Source: Desulfonema magnum (GTDB lineage Bacteria; Desulfobacterota; Desulfobacteria; Desulfobacterales; 4be13). Taken from it: 64,000 nucleotides of DNA. The DNA is taken from NCBI RefSeq assembly GCF_017377395.1, contig NZ_CP061800.1, forward strand, positions 4,733,633 to 4,797,632, in the 5' to 3' direction. The position numbers were made by a program, and so were the translations under genes. Under the pieces are notes generated by a model. That model did no database searches. It saw only the letters and a program-made list of their open reading frames with translations, and was not told where the DNA came from. This document shows positions 61,056-64,000 of this stretch, piece after piece (the stretch's first letter is position 1; every line of letters starts with the position of its first letter).

Positions 61056-61817
61056 ATGAACACATTTTCCACATCTGCCATCATACTCCGCCGTATTGAT
61101 TTCGGGGATTATGATCTCATTCTTACATTTTTCACATTGGACAGGGGAAAAATCTCTGTCATTGCAAAATCTGCCAAAAAAAGCAAAAAACGATTTGCAG
61201 GGATTCTTGAGCTTTTTTCTGTGTTACAGACCGTGTGCAGCCGAGGAAAAGGGCTTCCTGTCTTACAGGAGGCTTCGTTGGAACAGCCGTTTATAAAAAT
61301 AAGGTCTGATATCAGAAAAACTGCTTATGCGAGCTACTGGGCCGAACTGCTGAATGAATGGACCGAAGAAGATGAAAATCAGGAGGAACTTTATTATCTG
61401 TTTCAGTATGTGCTGCAAGAACTGGATATCGGCAATATACCCGAGGCCACATTAAGCATTCTGTTTCAGATGCGATTTATGGCACTGTCCGGTTTTTATC
61501 CGAATCTGACCCACTGCGGTATCTGCGGCATTGAAACAGAAAAAATGAAGAAAAACAGCGTCAGCTTTGATCTTGCAAGGGGTGAGCTGGTGTGTGAAAA
61601 ATGTGTTTCCGAAATTTCTTCCCACCGAATAAATATTTCAAAAGGGACAATTAAGCAGCTTCTGTGGGTGGGAAACGGTGATTTGAAAAAATCGGGAAGA
61701 GTCCGGTTTTCCTCTCAGACGTTAAAAGAAGGGCTGGCGTTTTCAGAAGCGTTTGTGCCATATCATCTTGGAAAAACCCCCCGCAGTCTGGCTTTTCTTC
61801 GGCAGATACGAAAATAA
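61056..61817 (+). CDS. recO: DNA repair protein RecO
   Basis: A 253-aa protein matching RecO in length and domain order. The N-terminal OB fold reads MNTFSTSAIILRRIDFGDYDLILTFFTLDRGKISVIAKSAKKSKKRFAGILELFSVLQ. The helical middle has RKTAYASYWAELLNEWTEEDENQEELYYLF, and the C-terminal part carries a zinc site C-x2-C ... C-x2-C (CGICG, CEKC). RecO loads RecA on single-stranded DNA during gap repair with RecR. No strong ribosome site precedes the ATG. It has no apparent operon partner on the plus strand. Confidence 0.92.
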   Translation: MNTFSTSAIILRRIDFGDYDLILTFFTLDRGKISVIAKSAKKSKKRFAGILELFSVLQTVCSRGKGLPVLQEASLEQPFIKIRSDIRKTAYASYWAELLNEWTEEDENQEELYYLFQYVLQELDIGNIPEATLSILFQMRFMALSGFYPNLTHCGICGIETEKMKKNSVSFDLARGELVCEKCVSEISSHRINISKGTIKQLLWVGNGDLKKSGRVRFSSQTLKEGLAFSEAFVPYHLGKTPRSLAFLRQIRK

Positions 61818-61823
61818 AATTCC

Positions 61824-62048
61824 CTGATGATAACGGACTTAGGGGAGGCTGATAAAAAGCCCCGCAGGGGTGGCATATTTGTAGAATTCATCATGCGGGT
61901 CGGTAAAAAGCCCGCAGAGGCGGCATATTGTGATGGCGGGCAAACATGCCTCCCCTGCGGGGCCTGACGGGGGCCTGCAAACCTGTTGCTACAAATATGC
62001 CGCCCTTACAGGGCTGAACCGGCCCTCTCCTAAATCCGCTATAATCAG
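61824..62048. mobile_element. Small inverted-repeat element, family 1 copy C
   Basis: The left end CTGATGATAACGGACTTAGG and the right end (CCTAAATCCGCTATAATCAG) are near-perfect inverted repeats. AAAATTCC flanks both sides (61816-61823 and 62049-62056), an exact 8-bp target duplication. The left copy overlaps the recO stop region (61816-61817), so insertion occurred at the very end of recO. The interior holds GGCATATTTGTAG palindromes and no gene. Confidence 0.9.
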
Positions 62049-62108
62049 AAAATTCCAAATCAGATATTTTCATTTTAAACAGACAGCTAAAGACACGGGG
62101 CCGCCGGT

Positions 62109-64000
62109 TTAACTCCTTTCCGAATTCAACCCTCCGATTTGCCGTAACATAAAGATCAGCTCTTCCAGACCGATCTTCCCGTCACCATTTACATCCGCAT
62201 CAAGATAGGGGGTTGCATCCCCCCCGCCTGTTAAGATGTCCATGATCAGCACAGCATCCCGCATGTCAATGATTCCGTTGTTGTCAATGTCCCACTTTAT
62301 CACGGAACTGCCGACTCTGATGACAAAATCCTGGGTCACCGCGGAATTAATCGCAAGACTGTCATCGGTCACGCTGATGGTAATGGTTGCCAAACCGGAT
62401 TTGTCGGGAACAGGCGTTGCTGTCAATGTATATGAGGAGCAGTCCCCTTCGGAACATCTTAGCACAACCTCGCTGTTGGGAATCAGACTGTTATTTGAGG
62501 ATACAGCATTCACCATCAGGGCTTCCGTGGGCGTCTCCACATCATCCACTGAAAAGGTCACCGTCACCGGCTCTCCTTCATCCGTTATCCGATCCCCAAT
62601 ATCAAAACCGTCATTGATCACCGGCTCGTCATTCACCGGATTCACCGTAAGCGTAAATGTAACGCTGGTGGAATTCTCCGTATCATCAGCCACCAGTCGG
62701 ATAATCGCATCACCGGACAAATCCTGGGCAGGAATAATAGTCAGACTGTATTCGGCACTGTGTTCTGTGTGAGACACTCTTTCCGGGATAAGGTTGGCAT
62801 ATGGAACCAGCATGGCGTTCAGTGACTGGCGGGATATCTGGACTTTTTCTATGGACGTGTCCTCATCGCTCACCGTAAAATGAATCACAACCGGCTTATC
62901 CTCATCTGTGATTTTCGGAGTGGATATGCCTGAAATTCTTGGCGGAACAGTGGTTGTGACACTCGGGGTGACATCAAGCGTAAACTCGGTTTCAACGGTA
63001 TCACCGCCATCCCTCACCATTATCGTAATTGTGGAAGAGCCTGTTTCATAAGAAGCAGGCGTGACAGACAATACACGGCTGGCTCCGGAACCGCTAAAAG
63101 CGATATGAGCGTTGTCATTGGGAACAACTCTGGGGTCAGACGACTTTCCCGTTATGATAAGATCATCCAGAGGCGTGTCCACATCGCTCAACGTGAATGC
63201 AATCGTGACCGGCGTATCTCTTTCCGTGGTTTGGGGACTCTCAATACTGGAAACCACAGGCTTGTCATTGACCGGCTCGACTGTAAGCGTAAAAGATGCC
63301 TCAGCAGATGCAGCGTTTTCATCTTCCACTCTTATATTAATTGTGGCATCACCGAACCAATCCGTGGGCGGCGTGACCGCCACTGTCCGATTCGCTCCGG
63401 AACCGCCCGCGATCACAGCCCCCCTGGGACTGGCCGGGGATACCCATGAAGCAGACACAAGCAAATCATCTGCCTGGGTTTCATTATCATCCACCGTAAA
63501 TTTAATCTCACTGCCGGAGGTATCTTCCTTTGTTATATAATTATCAGAAAGATTTAAAATACCGGGTATGTCATTGACCGGTCTCACTGTAAGGTAAAAC
63601 TTTTCCTCGGCACTCTCGAACCCGTCATCCGCGGTTACGGTGATAATGGTCATGCCGTATTCATCTGTCTCCGGGATGACCTTCAGTCTGAAGTTCTGAC
63701 TTCCATTGGCCGACAACGTCAGCGGGTAAGTGGGAAAATAATAATTGTCAGTGGAATCACCGATACTGATATGATCAAAATCATATGGAACCAGCCGGAT
63801 TTCTGACGGTTCAGCCGTTATTATCAGATTTCCGCCTTCTTTGTCACTTACCGTAAAGTCAAGCGTGAAATTTTGCTCATCCTCATCTATGCTTTTACTG
63901 AAACTGTCTGCTGAAATTACCGGAGGTTCATTCACATGCGACACCATCAGAATAAAAGTTTCAGAGGTCTCCAGATTATCTGTGTCTTTTACTTTTACCG
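62109..64000 (-). CDS. Large secreted/surface protein with cadherin-like repeats and C-terminal dockerin (5' end outside window)
   Basis: At least 630 aa; the frame is open to the window edge, so the N-terminus lies beyond 64000. It holds six or seven ~95-residue cadherin/tandem-95-type repeats, each with a strand like FTLDVTPSV or FTLTVEPVNDKPV, the link VNDxPxI and a calcium-type DxxTP/DDxET segment (DDNETQADDLLVSASWVSP, DVDTPLDDLIITGKSSD). The end is a dockerin pair, WDIDNNGIIDMRDAVLIMDIL and DADVNGDGKIGLEELIFMLR. Such proteins are exported adhesins or scaffold-type surface proteins. The internal ATG 63947 is not the start. The stop lies 60 bp from a family 1 inverted-repeat element. Confidence 0.85.
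   Translation of the reverse strand, partial: VKVKDTDNLETSETFILMVSHVNEPPVISADSFSKSIDEDEQNFTLDFTVSDKEGGNLIITAEPSEIRLVPYDFDHISIGDSTDNYYFPTYPLTLSANGSQNFRLKVIPETDEYGMTIITVTADDGFESAEEKFYLTVRPVNDIPGILNLSDNYITKEDTSGSEIKFTVDDNETQADDLLVSASWVSPASPRGAVIAGGSGANRTVAVTPPTDWFGDATINIRVEDENAASAEASFTLTVEPVNDKPVVSSIESPQTTERDTPVTIAFTLSDVDTPLDDLIITGKSSDPRVVPNDNAHIAFSGSGASRVLSVTPASYETGSSTITIMVRDGGDTVETEFTLDVTPSVTTTVPPRISGISTPKITDEDKPVVIHFTVSDEDTSIEKVQISRQSLNAMLVPYANLIPERVSHTEHSAEYSLTIIPAQDLSGDAIIRLVADDTENSTSVTFTLTVNPVNDEPVINDGFDIGDRITDEGEPVTVTFSVDDVETPTEALMVNAVSSNNSLIPNSEVVLRCSEGDCSSYTLTATPVPDKSGLATITISVTDDSLAINSAVTQDFVIRVGSSVIKWDIDNNGIIDMRDAVLIMDILTGGGDATPYLDADVNGDGKIGLEELIFMLRQIGGLNSERS

Overview
The window looks like chromosome of a strictly anaerobic, Desulfobacteria-type (Desulfobacterota, former Deltaproteobacteria) organism. 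The evidence is indirect: a hybrid-cluster protein/ferredoxin operon behind a perfect HcpR-type palindrome, a tungsten-type aldehyde:ferredoxin oxidoreductase, a RACo-type corrinoid-activation protein, a cobalamin riboswitch, a NodT/HlyD exporter with a sigma-54 activator, and secreted dockerin-bearing proteins. The genome is repeat-rich: nearly every intergenic space holds palindromic hairpins, heptanucleotide runs, small inverted-repeat elements or insertion-sequence remains. No species can be named from the sequence alone.

Layout. 0-0.35 kb: two tRNA genes (initiator-like Met and Ser-GCU) on the minus strand. 0.4-2.3 kb: an insertion sequence. 3.2-8.2 kb: minus-strand glucosyl-3-phosphoglycerate synthase-like glycosyltransferase, an M20/M42-like hydrolase and two sugar-nucleotide epimerases. 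8.5-11 kb: a large secreted LVIVD-repeat / caspase-like / dockerin protein. 11.6-14.9 kb: hcp, HD-domain protein and ferredoxin in one nitrosative-stress operon. 15-17.7 kb: hybrid histidine kinase. 18.7-27.9 kb: ABC1/UbiB kinase-like protein, YfiR-like protein with a TonB receptor, a DUF6125-like protein, an AMMECR1 protein, a zinc-ribbon membrane peptide and PpiD. 29.4-38.9 kb: the most interesting block, a plus-strand export operon (NodT lipoprotein, unknown membrane protein, HlyD adaptor, cytoplasmic parvulin, an ABC exporter with two cyclic-nucleotide-type domains and an intact C39 peptidase, sigma-54 activator). 39.7-43.7 kb: YchF-like GTPase, RACo-type protein and a cobalamin riboswitch reading towards it. 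43.8-47.7 kb and 52.4-57.1 kb: two mobile-element graveyards with frameshifted transposases, nested insertions and a frameshifted small gene. Between them lie a secreted fibronectin-III/PEGA/dockerin protein and a HigBA-type toxin-antitoxin pair. 57.3-61.8 kb: AI-2E-family permease, aldehyde ferredoxin oxidoreductase and RecO. 62.1 kb to the end: the C-terminal part of a large cadherin-like/dockerin surface protein.

Working together. The hcp operon suggests NO/hydroxylamine detoxification. The 29.4-38.9 kb block would cut a double-glycine leader from a substrate and export it across both membranes; no substrate gene was recognised. Three separate proteins end in dockerin-like EF-hand modules, but no cohesin is visible here.

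The sharpest sequence-level results concern mobile DNA. Three small-element types can be delimited by target-site duplications: three copies of a CTGATTATAACG-ended element with 8-bp duplications, one of them with its empty site also in this window; one copy of an element with 18-bp perfect ends and a 9-bp duplication; and one 155-bp element whose removal restores the reading frame of the transposase it interrupts. Family names come from reading the translations by eye; no database search was run.
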